A DNA stretch of 41,312 nt from Candidatus Pseudothioglobus aerophilus. Its GTDB lineage: Bacteria; Pseudomonadota; Gammaproteobacteria; PS1; Pseudothioglobaceae. The DNA is taken from contig JACNFO010000016.1 of NCBI GenBank assembly GCA_014384565.1, forward strand, positions 1 through 41,312. The letters are read 5' to 3'. Positions within the stretch are counted from its first letter, which is position 1. The number at the start of each line of letters is the position of its first letter. The translations under genes and the position numbers were made by a program. Of this stretch, positions 25,056 through 35,664 are shown one piece after another. The notes under the pieces were generated by a model. That model worked only from the letters and a program-made list of their open reading frames with translations, made no database searches and was not told the DNA's origin.

Positions 25056-27407
25056 TTAGCTTGAGGCTTTTTTCTTAGCAGTAGTCTTCTTTTTAGCTTT
25101 TTTTGCCTTTGCTTTGGCTTTAATTTTTCCATCTATTGCTTTTTTACACTCTTCTAGAGTTAGGTCAATAGGAGCCTTATCACCAAACACTTTTTGAACT
25201 GTAACATTTTTTTGACCTTTGCCGCGCTTTTTACCATTCCAAACATACGGCCCAAAGCGTCCATTTAAAACTTGAATATCAGAATCTTCAAAGACCTTAA
25301 TAATTCGTTCAGCATCAAGCTTTTCCTTAACAATAATTAGCTCAAGAGCTTCTTCTAAAGTTACCTCCTCTGGTGAGATTTCCTTTAAAGAAACATATTT
25401 TTTACCGTATTGAATGTATGGGCCAAAACGCCCATAATTTGCCTTAATTGTTTCACCCTCAATTGTCTCGCCCACTGTTCTTGGCATTTTAAAAAGCTCA
25501 ATGGCTTCAGCAAGCGTAATATTCTCTATATCTTGGCCAGTTCTTAATGACGAGAAAGTTGGTTTTTCTTCATCGTCTTGATGTCCAATCTGAGCAAAAG
25601 CCCCATAGCGTCCAAAACGAACACTGACAGGCTTTCCAGATACAGGATCCTCACCAAGATCTCTCTTACCGTGAGTCTCATCTCGCGAAATATCTTTCGC
25701 AAGCTCAATCTGGGCATGAAAAGGCTCATAAAAATCTCGAATAACCCCCGCCCAAGGCTTTGATTCCTCAGCAATTAAATCAAAATCACTTTCAAGGTTG
25801 GCAGTAAATTCATATCCAATAATGTTCTTAAAATTTTTGACTAGAAAGTCAACCAAAAGGTAGGCAACATTTGTTGGGAATAATTTATTTTTTTCAGCGC
25901 CAGTAGTTTCAGTTTGGATAGACTCTGAAATAACGCCATCTTTAATTTCTATCAACTGATAATCACGCTGAACTCCTTCTCTGGTTTCTTTCACAACATA
26001 GTTTCTATCTTGAACAGTTGTGATCATTGTTGCAAATGTAGAAGGCCTTCCTATTCCCATCTGCTCAATTTCTTTAACCAATGAAGCTTCTGTATATCTT
26101 GGCTTTGCTCTTGAAAAAGACTCCTTAGAAGCTAAGTCGACTAGGGTTAGCAAATCCTCTTTACTAATTTCAGGAAGAAGCTTATCTTCAGCCGCCATAT
26201 AGTCATAAACCTCGAGGAATCCAGCAAAAGATAAAACTTCTCCATCAGCGATAAAATGCTCACTACGGTTTGAAATATTGATATTAATTTTAGTTTTTTG
26301 AAGTTGTGCATCGCTCATCTGAGAAGCCAAGGTTCTCTTATAAATTAACGAATACAGCTTAGTAGATTGATCATCTAAACCTAATATAGATGGCTTAGTA
26401 AGATCGGTAGGCCTTATGGCTTCATGCGCCTCCTGAGCTCCCGAAGAATTTGTCTTATATCTTCTTGCTTGATGGAACTTAGATCCAAACTTTGAAACAA
26501 TCTCCTCTTGAGCAGCTACTATAGCTAATTCAGACAAATTGAGTGAATCTGTTCTCATATAAGTAATAGCACCTTCTCGATATAAATTTTGAGCAATCGA
26601 CATGGTCTGTTTGACAGAAAAACCTAGTTTTTGAGAGGCTTCTTGCTGAAGCGTAGAGGTAATAAATGGAGCCTTAGGTGACCTTTTAGAGGGCTTAGTC
26701 TCAACTGAATTTACTTTTAGTTCAGCCAATAAAACACTCTCAGAAAAAGAAAGTGCCTCTTCTTTAGATTTAAAGTCTACGCTAAGCTTAACCTCTAGAG
26801 ACTGGTTAGAACTATTAGCTAAATTAGCTTTAACTTTGTGCGAACTTGTAGGACTATGAGCAGAAATTTCCCGCTCTCTTTCAACAACTATTCTTACAAC
26901 TGGTGATTGAACCCTGCCAGCTGAGCGTGCTCCTGAAATCTTACGCCACAATACTGGAGAAATTTCAAAACCTACTAGCCTATCAATAATGCGCCTAGCT
27001 TGTTGCGCATTTACAAGATCAGTGTCAATGGTTCTTGGGTTATTAATAGCATCCGTAATGGCGCCTTTAGTTATCTCATGAAAGACTATCCTTGGCGTAT
27101 CTTCTGCAAGCGATAGCGCTTGTTGTAAATGCCAAGCAATGGCTTCACCCTCCCGATCTTCATCAGTCGCAAGAAAGATTTTCGTTGCGGTCTTAACTGA
27201 TTTTTTAAGGTCAGCAACAACTTTCTTTTTATCTGCACTGATAGCATATGTTGGTTGAAAGTTATTCTCAATGTCAACACCCATATCTTTCTTAGGCATA
27301 TCCCTGATGTGGCCTATACTCGACTTTACAACATAATCTGGCCCCAAAAACTTTTCAATAGTTTTTGCTTTCGCCGGAGATTCGACAATAACAAGATTCT
27401 TAGACAT
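25056..27407 (-). CDS. topA: DNA topoisomerase I (type IA)
   Basis: 783 residues. The N-terminal Toprim domain has IVESPAKAKTIEKFLG and the DxDxxE motif in TDEDREGEAIAWHL. The active-site Tyr is in AITYMRTDS. Instead of the C4 zinc fingers of E. coli TopA, the C-terminus has three glycine/aromatic repeats (FGRYGAFAQIG, YGRFGPYIQYG, NGRFGPYVWNG) and a lysine/alanine-rich tail of about 30 residues. Zinc-free repeats of this type are known in other bacteria. It relaxes negative supercoils. It is 8 nt downstream of smg, with which it presumably forms an operon. Confidence 0.97.
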   Translation of the reverse strand: MSKNLVIVESPAKAKTIEKFLGPDYVVKSSIGHIRDMPKKDMGVDIENNFQPTYAISADKKKVVADLKKSVKTATKIFLATDEDREGEAIAWHLQQALSLAEDTPRIVFHEITKGAITDAINNPRTIDTDLVNAQQARRIIDRLVGFEISPVLWRKISGARSAGRVQSPVVRIVVEREREISAHSPTSSHKVKANLANSSNQSLEVKLSVDFKSKEEALSFSESVLLAELKVNSVETKPSKRSPKAPFITSTLQQEASQKLGFSVKQTMSIAQNLYREGAITYMRTDSLNLSELAIVAAQEEIVSKFGSKFHQARRYKTNSSGAQEAHEAIRPTDLTKPSILGLDDQSTKLYSLIYKRTLASQMSDAQLQKTKININISNRSEHFIADGEVLSFAGFLEVYDYMAAEDKLLPEISKEDLLTLVDLASKESFSRAKPRYTEASLVKEIEQMGIGRPSTFATMITTVQDRNYVVKETREGVQRDYQLIEIKDGVISESIQTETTGAEKNKLFPTNVAYLLVDFLVKNFKNIIGYEFTANLESDFDLIAEESKPWAGVIRDFYEPFHAQIELAKDISRDETHGKRDLGEDPVSGKPVSVRFGRYGAFAQIGHQDDEEKPTFSSLRTGQDIENITLAEAIELFKMPRTVGETIEGETIKANYGRFGPYIQYGKKYVSLKEISPEEVTLEEALELIIVKEKLDAERIIKVFEDSDIQVLNGRFGPYVWNGKKRGKGQKNVTVQKVFGDKAPIDLTLEECKKAIDGKIKAKAKAKKAKKKTTAKKKASS

Positions 27408-27415
27408 AAAGATTC

Positions 27416-27904
27416 CTACTGCAGAGTAGGGTTATCATCATAAAACACAATAGACTCAATCCATTGCGATGGTACAGATGATTCAGTGCTATTTCCGATG
27501 ACCATCATAACTACCCATTTCAAATCATCAATACTCAATTTTGAGTCTTCTAGAGACATAACCTGATCAATTACTATTTCACGCTGACTGGCATTAAGCT
27601 GACCCATATTTTCCATAAACATTATGAAGCCTCTGGCCCTAGAATCTAATTTGGTTTTTTCATGCTCGCTATAAATTCGCATAGAATTATGCAAAGTATC
27701 AAAACTTGCTATCTTTCCATCTTGAAGTGCTGCAATATTTTCCAGCCAAACTAAGGCTTTCTCAATCCGGTCAGCATCAAAACCAGCCTCTGAAAGATGC
27801 GTCTTTAAAAGATCATCATCCAGCTCTTGAGAAGAGTCTTGCTCAGCAGACTCAAATAGGAAATCAAACATAAAGGTGAGTACATCAAGAATATTATTAG
27901 TCAT
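27416..27904 (-). CDS. smg: Smg family protein (DUF494)
   Basis: 162 residues matching the Smg/DUF494 pattern: MxxILDVLTFMFDFLFE start, an acidic helical middle, a central Arg-rich region (FIMFMENMGQLNASQREIVIDQVMSL) and an AVPSQWIESIVF-like ending (VPSQWIESIVFYDD). The family often sits near dprA, topA or def; its molecular role is not established. It is the first gene of the smg-topA unit, divergent from rpmH. Confidence 0.9.
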   Translation of the reverse strand: MTNNILDVLTFMFDFLFESAEQDSSQELDDDLLKTHLSEAGFDADRIEKALVWLENIAALQDGKIASFDTLHNSMRIYSEHEKTKLDSRARGFIMFMENMGQLNASQREIVIDQVMSLEDSKLSIDDLKWVVMMVIGNSTESSVPSQWIESIVFYDDNPTLQ

Positions 27905-28073
27905 AAAGCCTCATCAAATTAATACATGTATTTCAAGCTAACTATTACGAGGTTCTTACAAATATCAAAAGAACCTATATTGCTTATTACTTGTGGGCAA
28001 AAAACACTTTTTCAACCATACATTGAGTTATATAGTGATTTGCTTGAAAAGTAAATTCTTAATTTAACCCTTA

Positions 28074-28082
28074 TTATCCACA
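28074..28082 (+). promoter_or_regulatory. Perfect DnaA box
   Basis: TTATCCACA, the highest-affinity DnaA box consensus, in an AT-rich gap next to rpmH. The rpmH-rnpA-yidC block flanks dnaA and the origin in many gammaproteobacteria, but dnaA is not adjacent here. A single box could arise by chance in AT-rich DNA. Confidence 0.5.
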
Positions 28083-28163
28083 TCTTGATCGAGATTGGGC
28101 TTTATTAAAGCAGTAATGTCATATAAACTCTCGTTTAACATGCATACCGAACTAATTCAAGTA

Positions 28164-28172
28164 TGGTAAAAT
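28164..28172 (+). promoter_or_regulatory. Candidate extended -10 promoter for rpmH operon
   Basis: TGGTAAAAT fits an extended -10 (TGn plus TAAAAT) and would start transcription about 20 nt before the rpmH ATG at 28201. No convincing -35 hexamer was seen, which is tolerable for extended -10 promoters. Confidence 0.5.
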
Positions 28173-28200
28173 TGCAAACTTTTTTATTGGTAGATACATT

Positions 28201-28335
28201 ATGAAAAGAACTTTTCAACCAAGCGTACTGAAACGTAAACGTAATCATGGCTTTAGAGCTAGAATGAAAACTCGTTCTGGTCGTGCTATCTTGAGTGCTC
28301 GCAGGAAAAAAGGGCGTAAACGTTTAGCTGCTTAA
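28201..28335 (+). CDS. rpmH: 50S ribosomal protein L34
   Basis: 44 residues, the usual L34 length. It begins [20 protein letters not shown] and ends GRKRLAA, with the conserved ARMKTRSGR block and a strongly basic composition. It leads the rpmH-rnpA-yidD-yidC cluster and is 4 nt before rnpA. GGTAG lies 10 nt upstream of the ATG as a weak ribosome-binding site. Confidence 0.97.
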   Translation: MKRTFQPSVLKRKRNHGFRARMKTRSGRAILSARRKKGRKRLAA

Positions 28336-28339
28336 ACTC

Positions 28340-28693
28340 ATGACCAGCTCGCTCGCTCACGGTGCGCGTATTACAGATTCCAAAGATTACGCTCACGTTT
28401 TCAAAAAAGGCTTTCATACTCAAAGTAGATTTTGGAAGGTCATAGCTAGTGATTCTGGTAAATCATTTTCAAGGCTTGGTCTTGCGATTTCCAAAAAGCA
28501 ATATAAAAGGGCAGTAGACCGAAACCTTTTTAAGCGCTTAGCACGCGAAACTTTTAGAAACAATCAGGACGATCTAGAGTCTATTGACTTTGTCATAATG
28601 GTAAAAAAATCAGCTTGCACTGATAATATTAAAATTACTAAAGACCTCCTTTCACTTATGAAAAATGTAAAGAGCCAGGTGCAATCAAAATGA
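28340..28693 (+). CDS. rnpA: Ribonuclease P protein component
   Basis: 117 residues. The RNA-binding signature is LGLAISKKQYKRAVDRNLFKRLARE, the conserved basic helix, and FVIMVKKSA is the final strand. It binds the RNase P catalytic RNA for tRNA 5' processing. The ATG is 4 nt after the rpmH stop and the end overlaps yidD (ATGA at 28690), so the cluster is tightly coupled. The start is the first in-frame ATG; the short polar N-terminus is normal for the family. Confidence 0.95.
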   Translation: MTSSLAHGARITDSKDYAHVFKKGFHTQSRFWKVIASDSGKSFSRLGLAISKKQYKRAVDRNLFKRLARETFRNNQDDLESIDFVIMVKKSACTDNIKITKDLLSLMKNVKSQVQSK

Positions 28694-28914
28694 AATTTCT
28701 ACTTTTACCTCTAATTAAATTATACCAGTGGATTGTTAGCCCTCTTTTAGGAAACAACTGCCGCCACATTCCAACCTGCTCAGAGTATACATTCGATGCC
28801 ATCAAATATCATGGCGCTGTCAAAGGAGTTACACTCGGTGCAAAAAGAATTAGTAAGTGCCATCCATGGTCAGAGGCAAGTTATGACCCTGTACCAAAAA
28901 AATCACTCAATTAA
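28690..28914 (+). CDS. yidD: Membrane protein insertion efficiency factor
   Basis: 74 residues with the YidD pattern: an N-terminal amphipathic/hydrophobic helix ending LYQWIVSPLLG, then the three conserved cysteines in NCRHIPTCSEYT and ISKCHPW. The protein is peripheral at the inner membrane and assists YidC-dependent insertion. It overlaps rnpA by 4 nt and precedes yidC by 13 nt. Confidence 0.95.
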   Translation: MKFLLLPLIKLYQWIVSPLLGNNCRHIPTCSEYTFDAIKYHGAVKGVTLGAKRISKCHPWSEASYDPVPKKSLN

Positions 28915-28927
28915 CAATTAAAAATTT

Positions 28928-30571
28928 ATGAACACTCAGAAAATATTTCTTTTTATTGCAATCTTTTTGACAATTTTCCTTCTTTGGGATAAATGGGAAA
29001 TCACGCAATCAACCGATGTAAATGGAAATATAGTAACGCAAAGTGCGATAGTAGGAACTGATTCGCCTTCTGCAGAAAACGACGTCCCATTAGCTGCTGA
29101 GGTTCCAGTGGTAGAAAACACATTTACAGAAGTTTCAACTCCCGTTATAGAGGAATCCAACATAAGGGGTGCATACATAACGGTGGTAACAGATCTTTTA
29201 ACAGTGCAAATTTCAAATAAGGGCGGAACAATAATTAGTGCGTTTCTGAATGACTACCCAACAGAATTAAACTCAGATCAAACATTTGAACTACTTAGCA
29301 ATTCTCCAGAGAGTATTTTTCACGCTCAAAGTGGTTTAATCCCTGCAGATCAAATGCCAACGCACCAATCTGAATTTACTTCGGAAAGACAAGAATACTT
29401 TCTACAAAACAATAGTGAGCTAATTGTGCCACTTACTTGGAGCGGAGATAATGGCATTGAAGTTACTAAATACTTCTACTTTAAGCCTGATAGTTATATC
29501 ATCGAAGTAGATTACCAGATTCGCAATAACAGCTTGACTGATCAAAATGTTAGCAGTTATACGCAGTTAGCCCATGGCTCAATAATTGAGTCTAGCGGCA
29601 TGGCAATGGGTATGCAAAACTTTAGTGGCGGCGCAACTTATAATGATGAAGAGGTCTTTGAAAAAATCGATTTTGAAGATTTTGACTCTACGCCAAAAAC
29701 TTCATCTATTGGTGGTTGGGCCGCAATGATTCAGCACTACTTCTTTACTGCGTGGATACCAAATGATAGTCAAAAGCATACTTACTCAACTAAATCTAGT
29801 AGGGGTAACTACCTGCTAACCACAGTGAATCCAACAGTAAGGGTTGCAGCTGGAACAACAACTAATCTTGAAAAAAACCAACTATATGTTGGTCCTAAAG
29901 AGCATGTGCGCCTTGAAAAGCTTGCTCCTGGCCTAGACAAAACTGTAGACTATGGCTTCCTTTTTATTGTTGCCAAACCTTTGTCAATATTTCTTCATTG
30001 GATTTATAGTTTTGTTGGCGACTGGGCAATTTCTATTGTTCTTCTAACGCTATCAATTAAGCTGGCTTTTTATAAGCTTTCTGAAAAATCATTCCGCTCA
30101 ATGGCTGGAATGAAAAAATTAGCCCCAAGGCTTCAAAAAATTAAAGAAACCTATGAGGGTGATAAGCAAAAAATTGGTAAGAAAACGATGGAGCTTTATA
30201 GGACTGAAAAAATAAATCCTGCTGCAGGCTGTCTTCCTATCTTAGTTCAGATTCCAGTTTTTATTTCTGTTTATTGGGTTCTTATAGAAATGGTTGAATT
30301 AAGAATGACCCCATTCTTGTACTTACCTGACCTTGCGATGAAAGATCCTTATTTCATCTTGCCATTAATTATGGGCGCATCTATGTGGTTTCAGCAGAGA
30401 CTTAATCCGCCTCCAGCGGACCCAATACAAGCAAAAATAATGATGATGCTGCCGGTTGTATTTACAGTTTTCTTCCTCTGGTTCCCTTCAGGCTTAGTAT
30501 TGTACTGGGTAACCAATAACGTACTTTCAATTGCTCAACAAGTGTACATCAATAAAAAAATTAATGGTTAA
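28928..30571 (+). CDS. yidC: Membrane protein insertase
   Basis: 547 residues, usual gammaproteobacterial length. An N-terminal membrane anchor (residues about 5-22) is followed by a large periplasmic P1 domain to about residue 340, then the five conserved C-terminal helices. The characteristic Arg/Lys cytoplasmic hairpin after helix 2 is LAPRLQKIKETYEGDKQKI, and NPAAGCLPILVQIPVFISVYW marks helix 3. It inserts and folds inner-membrane proteins, including the F0 c subunit encoded further along. It is followed 8 nt later by kdsC. Confidence 0.97.
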   Translation: MNTQKIFLFIAIFLTIFLLWDKWEITQSTDVNGNIVTQSAIVGTDSPSAENDVPLAAEVPVVENTFTEVSTPVIEESNIRGAYITVVTDLLTVQISNKGGTIISAFLNDYPTELNSDQTFELLSNSPESIFHAQSGLIPADQMPTHQSEFTSERQEYFLQNNSELIVPLTWSGDNGIEVTKYFYFKPDSYIIEVDYQIRNNSLTDQNVSSYTQLAHGSIIESSGMAMGMQNFSGGATYNDEEVFEKIDFEDFDSTPKTSSIGGWAAMIQHYFFTAWIPNDSQKHTYSTKSSRGNYLLTTVNPTVRVAAGTTTNLEKNQLYVGPKEHVRLEKLAPGLDKTVDYGFLFIVAKPLSIFLHWIYSFVGDWAISIVLLTLSIKLAFYKLSEKSFRSMAGMKKLAPRLQKIKETYEGDKQKIGKKTMELYRTEKINPAAGCLPILVQIPVFISVYWVLIEMVELRMTPFLYLPDLAMKDPYFILPLIMGASMWFQQRLNPPPADPIQAKIMMMLPVVFTVFFLWFPSGLVLYWVTNNVLSIAQQVYINKKING

Positions 30572-30579
30572 ATAAGCCC

Positions 30580-31113
30580 ATGCACTCAAATGAAAAAGTA
30601 AGTGGGATAGCTAAAAAAATTAAACTCTTAATTTTAGATGTTGATGGTGTTCTCACTGATGGTGGGATATATTTTGACGACAACGGTGTTGAGCAGAAAA
30701 AATTTGACTCACAAGATGGTCTTGGTATTAAATTATTGCAATTATCAGGAATTGAAGTTGCAGTCATCACAGCAAGAAGCACAAAATCTGTTGCTCATAG
30801 ACTTAAAGGACTTGGAGTTGAACATTATTATCATGGCATACTTGATAAAAGTAGTGCTCTGGAAAAACTAATAAAGAAACTTTCAATCGATCCTAGTGAG
30901 TCAGCTTATGTTGGTGATGACGTCATTGACTTACCTGTCATGACCAGGGTCGCTCTTCCAATTGCAGTAGCAAATGCTCAAGAATCTGTAAAAGATCACG
31001 CACTTATGGTTACTGAGAAGAGTGGTGGTAATGGAGCAGTTCGTGAGGTATGTAATTTCTTGTTAAAGTCACAAGATAAATATGATGCTTTAGTAAAATC
31101 TTTTCTAAAATGA
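30580..31113 (+). CDS. kdsC: 3-deoxy-D-manno-octulosonate-8-phosphate phosphatase
   Basis: 177 residues of HAD subfamily III. Motif I is LDVDGVLTDG, motif II ITARSTKSV, and motif III/IV is in AYVGDDVIDLPVM. It removes phosphate from KDO-8-P for lipopolysaccharide core synthesis. The length suits the homotetrameric KdsC without a cap domain. It lies in the yidC operon and its stop overlaps the next ATG (ATGA at 31110). No other KDO gene is adjacent. Confidence 0.92.
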   Translation: MHSNEKVSGIAKKIKLLILDVDGVLTDGGIYFDDNGVEQKKFDSQDGLGIKLLQLSGIEVAVITARSTKSVAHRLKGLGVEHYYHGILDKSSALEKLIKKLSIDPSESAYVGDDVIDLPVMTRVALPIAVANAQESVKDHALMVTEKSGGNGAVREVCNFLLKSQDKYDALVKSFLK

Positions 31114-31415
31114 CATCCTTTCAATCAGAATGTTATGAAGCTTTAAAAAAAATTCCTGCGGGTAATGTAATTTCATATGGAGGTCTTGCGGAAATGATTG
31201 GAAGGCCCAATGCACATCGAGCAGTTGGCAGTGCAATGAATAAAAACCCATTTGCACCAACGGTACCATGCCATCGAGTTGTTAAATCAAATGGCGAATT
31301 AGGTGGCTTTGCGGATGATATCAGCATCAAAATAAAACGCCTTCAAAAAGAAGGCGTTCATGTATCAAACAATAAGATTGTTAATTTTCAGTCTGTACTC
31401 TTTAAATCAAACTAG
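31110..31415 (+). CDS. Short MGMT-family (methylated-DNA-cysteine methyltransferase type) protein
   Basis: 101 residues covering only the C-terminal catalytic domain of the MGMT/Ogt family. It has the helix-turn-helix ISYGGLAEMIGRPNAHRAVGSAMNKNP and the active-site VPCHRVV. Alkyltransferase-like proteins of similar size usually carry Trp in place of this Cys, so this one retains a potentially reactive cysteine. It may repair or flag O6-alkylguanine. The stop codon TAG (31413-31415) interlocks with the atpC stop on the other strand, and its 3' end contains the atp operon terminator. Confidence 0.88.
   Translation: MTSFQSECYEALKKIPAGNVISYGGLAEMIGRPNAHRAVGSAMNKNPFAPTVPCHRVVKSNGELGGFADDISIKIKRLQKEGVHVSNNKIVNFQSVLFKSN
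31329..31358 (-). terminator. Intrinsic terminator of the atp operon, inside a convergent gene
   Basis: The minus strand has a perfect 9-bp stem AACGCCTTC/GAAGGCGTT with a 5-nt loop, followed by TTATTTTG. It lies about 54 to 83 nt past the atpC stop and within codons for KRLQKEGV of the MGMT-type gene. On the plus strand no T-run follows, so it should act on atp transcripts only. Confidence 0.82.
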
Positions 31416-31828
31416 CGCTTCTTCCCTCTCATCTTAGAGATCATTTGAAGCTGCATCATGGACTCAGCAAGTGCTGCTTGAGTAGTAGAAATATCCTGTT
31501 CTGTCTGAGAGCTAGACATAGCCTCTTCAGCACGCTTTTTCGCTTCGAGGGCTTTTGACTCGTCTAAATCACCCGCACGAATAGCTGTATCAGAAAATAT
31601 TGTAACTGTGTCAGGCTGAACCTCAATGATGCCACCAGAGACAAAAATAGATTCAACACCATTTTCAGTTTCAACCCTGACTTCACCAGGTTTCAGTGTA
31701 CTTATTAAAGGAACATGCATGGGGTAAACACCAATCTCACCCATTGTAGCTGGAGCAAACACACACTTTGCCTCACCTGAATATATCTCCTCAGTTGCGC
31801 AAACTACATCAACATGTATTACTGCCAT
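31412..31828 (-). CDS. atpC: ATP synthase F1 epsilon subunit
   Basis: 138 residues. An N-terminal beta-sandwich (VDVVCATEEIYSGEAKCVFAPATMGEIGVYPMH, PGEVRVE, FVSGGIIEVQPDTVTIFSD) is followed by the two-helix C-terminal domain rich in Ala/Glu/Lys. It is part of the rotor stalk and inhibits ATP hydrolysis. It is the last gene of the operon; its stop shares the CTAG at 31412-31415 with the convergent gene. Confidence 0.97.
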   Translation of the reverse strand: MAVIHVDVVCATEEIYSGEAKCVFAPATMGEIGVYPMHVPLISTLKPGEVRVETENGVESIFVSGGIIEVQPDTVTIFSDTAIRAGDLDESKALEAKKRAEEAMSSSQTEQDISTTQAALAESMMQLQMISKMRGKKR

Positions 31829-33223
<1,395 letters not shown>

Positions 33224-33231
33224 TTAAATCT

Positions 33232-34095
33232 TTAAACAGCAGCAGCACCTGCTACAATCTCAGAAATTTCCTGAGTAATAGCCGCCTGCCTTGCCTTGTT
33301 ATAAATTAATTCTAGCTCGTCAATCATATCACCTGCATTTTCTGTAGCACTATGCATCGCAATCATTCTAGAAGACTGCTCACAAGCAATGTTTTCTACA
33401 ATTCCTTGATAGACTATTGCCTCGATATACCTTACTAGTAGAGCACTTAGTGCACTCTCTGCATCTGGCTCATATATATAATCCCAGTGGTGGTCTTTGC
33501 TTTCTTCAACAGTGACCTCCATTGGAACAATTTGCTTAACAGTTGGCACCTGGGTCATCGTACCTCCGAACTTGTTATAAGCAATCCTGATTTGATCAAT
33601 CTCGCCTGCATCATAACGGTCCAGCATTACTTTAATAGTTCCTAAGAGATCATCAAACTGAGGCTTGTCTCCAATGTCAGTCAGTACAGCGTTAATCTTA
33701 AGCCCTGTATTTTTAAAAAATGAAGTAGATTTTTTTCCAATCGTACAAAGCTCAACTTCAACTTTATCTGATTGCCATACTGCAATATCTTTTAAAAGAC
33801 TTCTAAATAAATTAGTGTTTAATCCTCCACAGAGACCTCTATCACTTGATATAACTATAATTCCAACACGTGTATTGTCAGATGAAGCAGTCATATATGG
33901 ATGCTTAAACTCTGAATTCGCATGAGTCAGATGCCCAATAACATTAAGAATTTTTTCAGCATACGGGCGTGAAGCAAGCATTCTGTCTTGTGCTTTTTTC
34001 ATCTTAGAAGCGGCAACCATTTCCATGGCCGACGTAATCTTTTGAGTATTTTTAATACTCGCGATTTGTGTTCTAATTTCCTTGCCTACTGCCAT
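33232..34095 (-). CDS. atpG: ATP synthase F1 gamma subunit
   Basis: 287 residues. The N-terminal helix has [30 protein letters not shown], the conserved [14 protein letters not shown] block follows, and the C-terminal helix has [28 protein letters not shown]. It forms the central rotating shaft. It lies between atpA and atpD in the standard order. Confidence 0.98.
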   Translation of the reverse strand: MAVGKEIRTQIASIKNTQKITSAMEMVAASKMKKAQDRMLASRPYAEKILNVIGHLTHANSEFKHPYMTASSDNTRVGIIVISSDRGLCGGLNTNLFRSLLKDIAVWQSDKVEVELCTIGKKSTSFFKNTGLKINAVLTDIGDKPQFDDLLGTIKVMLDRYDAGEIDQIRIAYNKFGGTMTQVPTVKQIVPMEVTVEESKDHHWDYIYEPDAESALSALLVRYIEAIVYQGIVENIACEQSSRMIAMHSATENAGDMIDELELIYNKARQAAITQEISEIVAGAAAV

Positions 34096-34101
34096 ATCTT
34101 T

Positions 34102-35643
34102 CTACCAGGTATTATTAGCTTTAAAATCATTAATAGCAGCTTGAAGTTTTGCTGATATATCATCATTGTAATCACCAGATTCATTTATAGAAGCCATCAA
34201 TTCAACCTTATTAGCATTCAAATACGCTAGAAGCGCGCCTTCAAATGCAACTACTTTATTCGCTTCAACATCATCCAGTGCGCCAGAGTTAGCAGCAAAA
34301 AGTGATACCGCAGTTTCGGCTACATTAAGAGGCGAATATTGTGCCTGCTTCATTAGCTCAGTTACGCGTACTCCTCGATCAATTTGCGCTTTAGTTTCAG
34401 CATCTAGATCTGATGCAAACTGAGCAAAAGCCGCTAATTCACGATACTGCGCTAAATCAAGACGAATACTACCACCAAGCTTCTTAACAATTTTAGTTTG
34501 TGCTGCACCACCAACTCTAGAAACTGAAAGGCCTGCATTAATTGCTGGTCGAATACCAGAGTTAAATAGGTCTGTCTCTAAGAAAATTTGACCATCCGTA
34601 ATTGAGATTACATTTGTTGGAACAAATGCTGATACGTCTCCAGCTTGAGTTTCAATAATAGGAAGCGCAGTCAAAGAACCTGTCTTACCTTTTACTTCAC
34701 CATTGGTTGCCTTTTCAACATACTCAGCATTAACTCTTGATGCCCTTTCTAATAGACGAGAGTGAAGATAAAATACATCACCTGGATATGCTTCACGTCC
34801 TGGTGGGCGTTTTAAAAGAAGCGATACTTGACGATATGCCCAAGCTTGCTTAGTCAAATCATCATAAACGATTAGTGCATCTTCGCCACGGTCTCTAAAA
34901 TATTCGCCCATTGCGCATCCAGCGTAAGGAGCAATATACTGGAGGGCTGCAGAATCAGAAGCTGACGCAGCAACAATAATTGTATGCTCTAATGCACCAT
35001 GCTCTTCTAGCTTACGAACAACAGTAGCTATAGAAGATGCTTTTTGTCCAATCGCAACATAAATACATTTAACACCAGTACCTTTCTGATTAATAATCGC
35101 GTCAATTGCAACAGCAGTTTTTCCGGTCTGACGATCACCAATAATTAGCTCTCGCTGGCCACGTCCAATTGGAACCATGGCATCAATTGCCTTAATTCCA
35201 GTTTGAATTGGCTGGTCAACTGATTGTCTTTCAATAACGCCAGGAGCAACTACTTCAATTGGGCGAGTAACAGATGTTTTAATCTCACCCTTGCCTTCAA
35301 GATCAACTCCAAGAGGATTAACAACACGACCAAGAAGCTCATTACCAACTGGGACTTCCATAATTCGATTTGTACACTTCACCGTGTCGCCTTCTGAAAT
35401 ATGAAGGTAGTCACCTAATACAACTGCACCAACAGAATCTTGCTCAAGGTTAAGTGCCAGTCCAAAAGTATTTCCTGGAAACTCTAGCATCTCACCAAAC
35501 TGAGCATCTGCTAAGCCATGAATACGAACGATTCCATCACTTACACTAATTACTGTGCCTTCTGTCCGTGCTTCAGCTGAAAAGTCAAAGCCCTCTATTT
35601 CTTTTTTAATTAAATCACTGATTTCAGAAGCGTTTAATTGCAT
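34102..35643 (-). CDS. atpA: ATP synthase F1 alpha subunit
   Basis: 513 residues. The P-loop is [13 protein letters not shown] near residue 170, with [23 protein letters not shown] and the Arg-finger region [34 protein letters not shown]. It carries non-catalytic nucleotide sites and supplies the arginine finger. Its length equals the E. coli subunit. Confidence 0.98.
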   Translation of the reverse strand: MQLNASEISDLIKKEIEGFDFSAEARTEGTVISVSDGIVRIHGLADAQFGEMLEFPGNTFGLALNLEQDSVGAVVLGDYLHISEGDTVKCTNRIMEVPVGNELLGRVVNPLGVDLEGKGEIKTSVTRPIEVVAPGVIERQSVDQPIQTGIKAIDAMVPIGRGQRELIIGDRQTGKTAVAIDAIINQKGTGVKCIYVAIGQKASSIATVVRKLEEHGALEHTIIVAASASDSAALQYIAPYAGCAMGEYFRDRGEDALIVYDDLTKQAWAYRQVSLLLKRPPGREAYPGDVFYLHSRLLERASRVNAEYVEKATNGEVKGKTGSLTALPIIETQAGDVSAFVPTNVISITDGQIFLETDLFNSGIRPAINAGLSVSRVGGAAQTKIVKKLGGSIRLDLAQYRELAAFAQFASDLDAETKAQIDRGVRVTELMKQAQYSPLNVAETAVSLFAANSGALDDVEANKVVAFEGALLAYLNANKVELMASINESGDYNDDISAKLQAAINDFKANNTW

Positions 35644-35664
35644 AACTAACCTCTCTTTATAAAA

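Larger units (their letters stand above)
27905..28200. other. AT-rich divergent intergenic region upstream of rpmH
   Basis: A 296-bp gap between smg (minus) and rpmH (plus). It holds an inverted repeat GGTTCTT-11 nt-AAGAACC (27951-27975), one perfect DnaA box (28074-28082), a weaker two-mismatch DnaA-like site on the other strand (27992-28000) and the rpmH promoter candidate (28164-28172). No ORF of note was found. Confidence 0.6.

Noticed and set aside
25046-25064. Direct repeat AGCTTGAG-ATTT-AGCTTGAG at the end of topA
   Set aside because: Short, two copies only, and half of it is the topA 3' coding end; no functional link.
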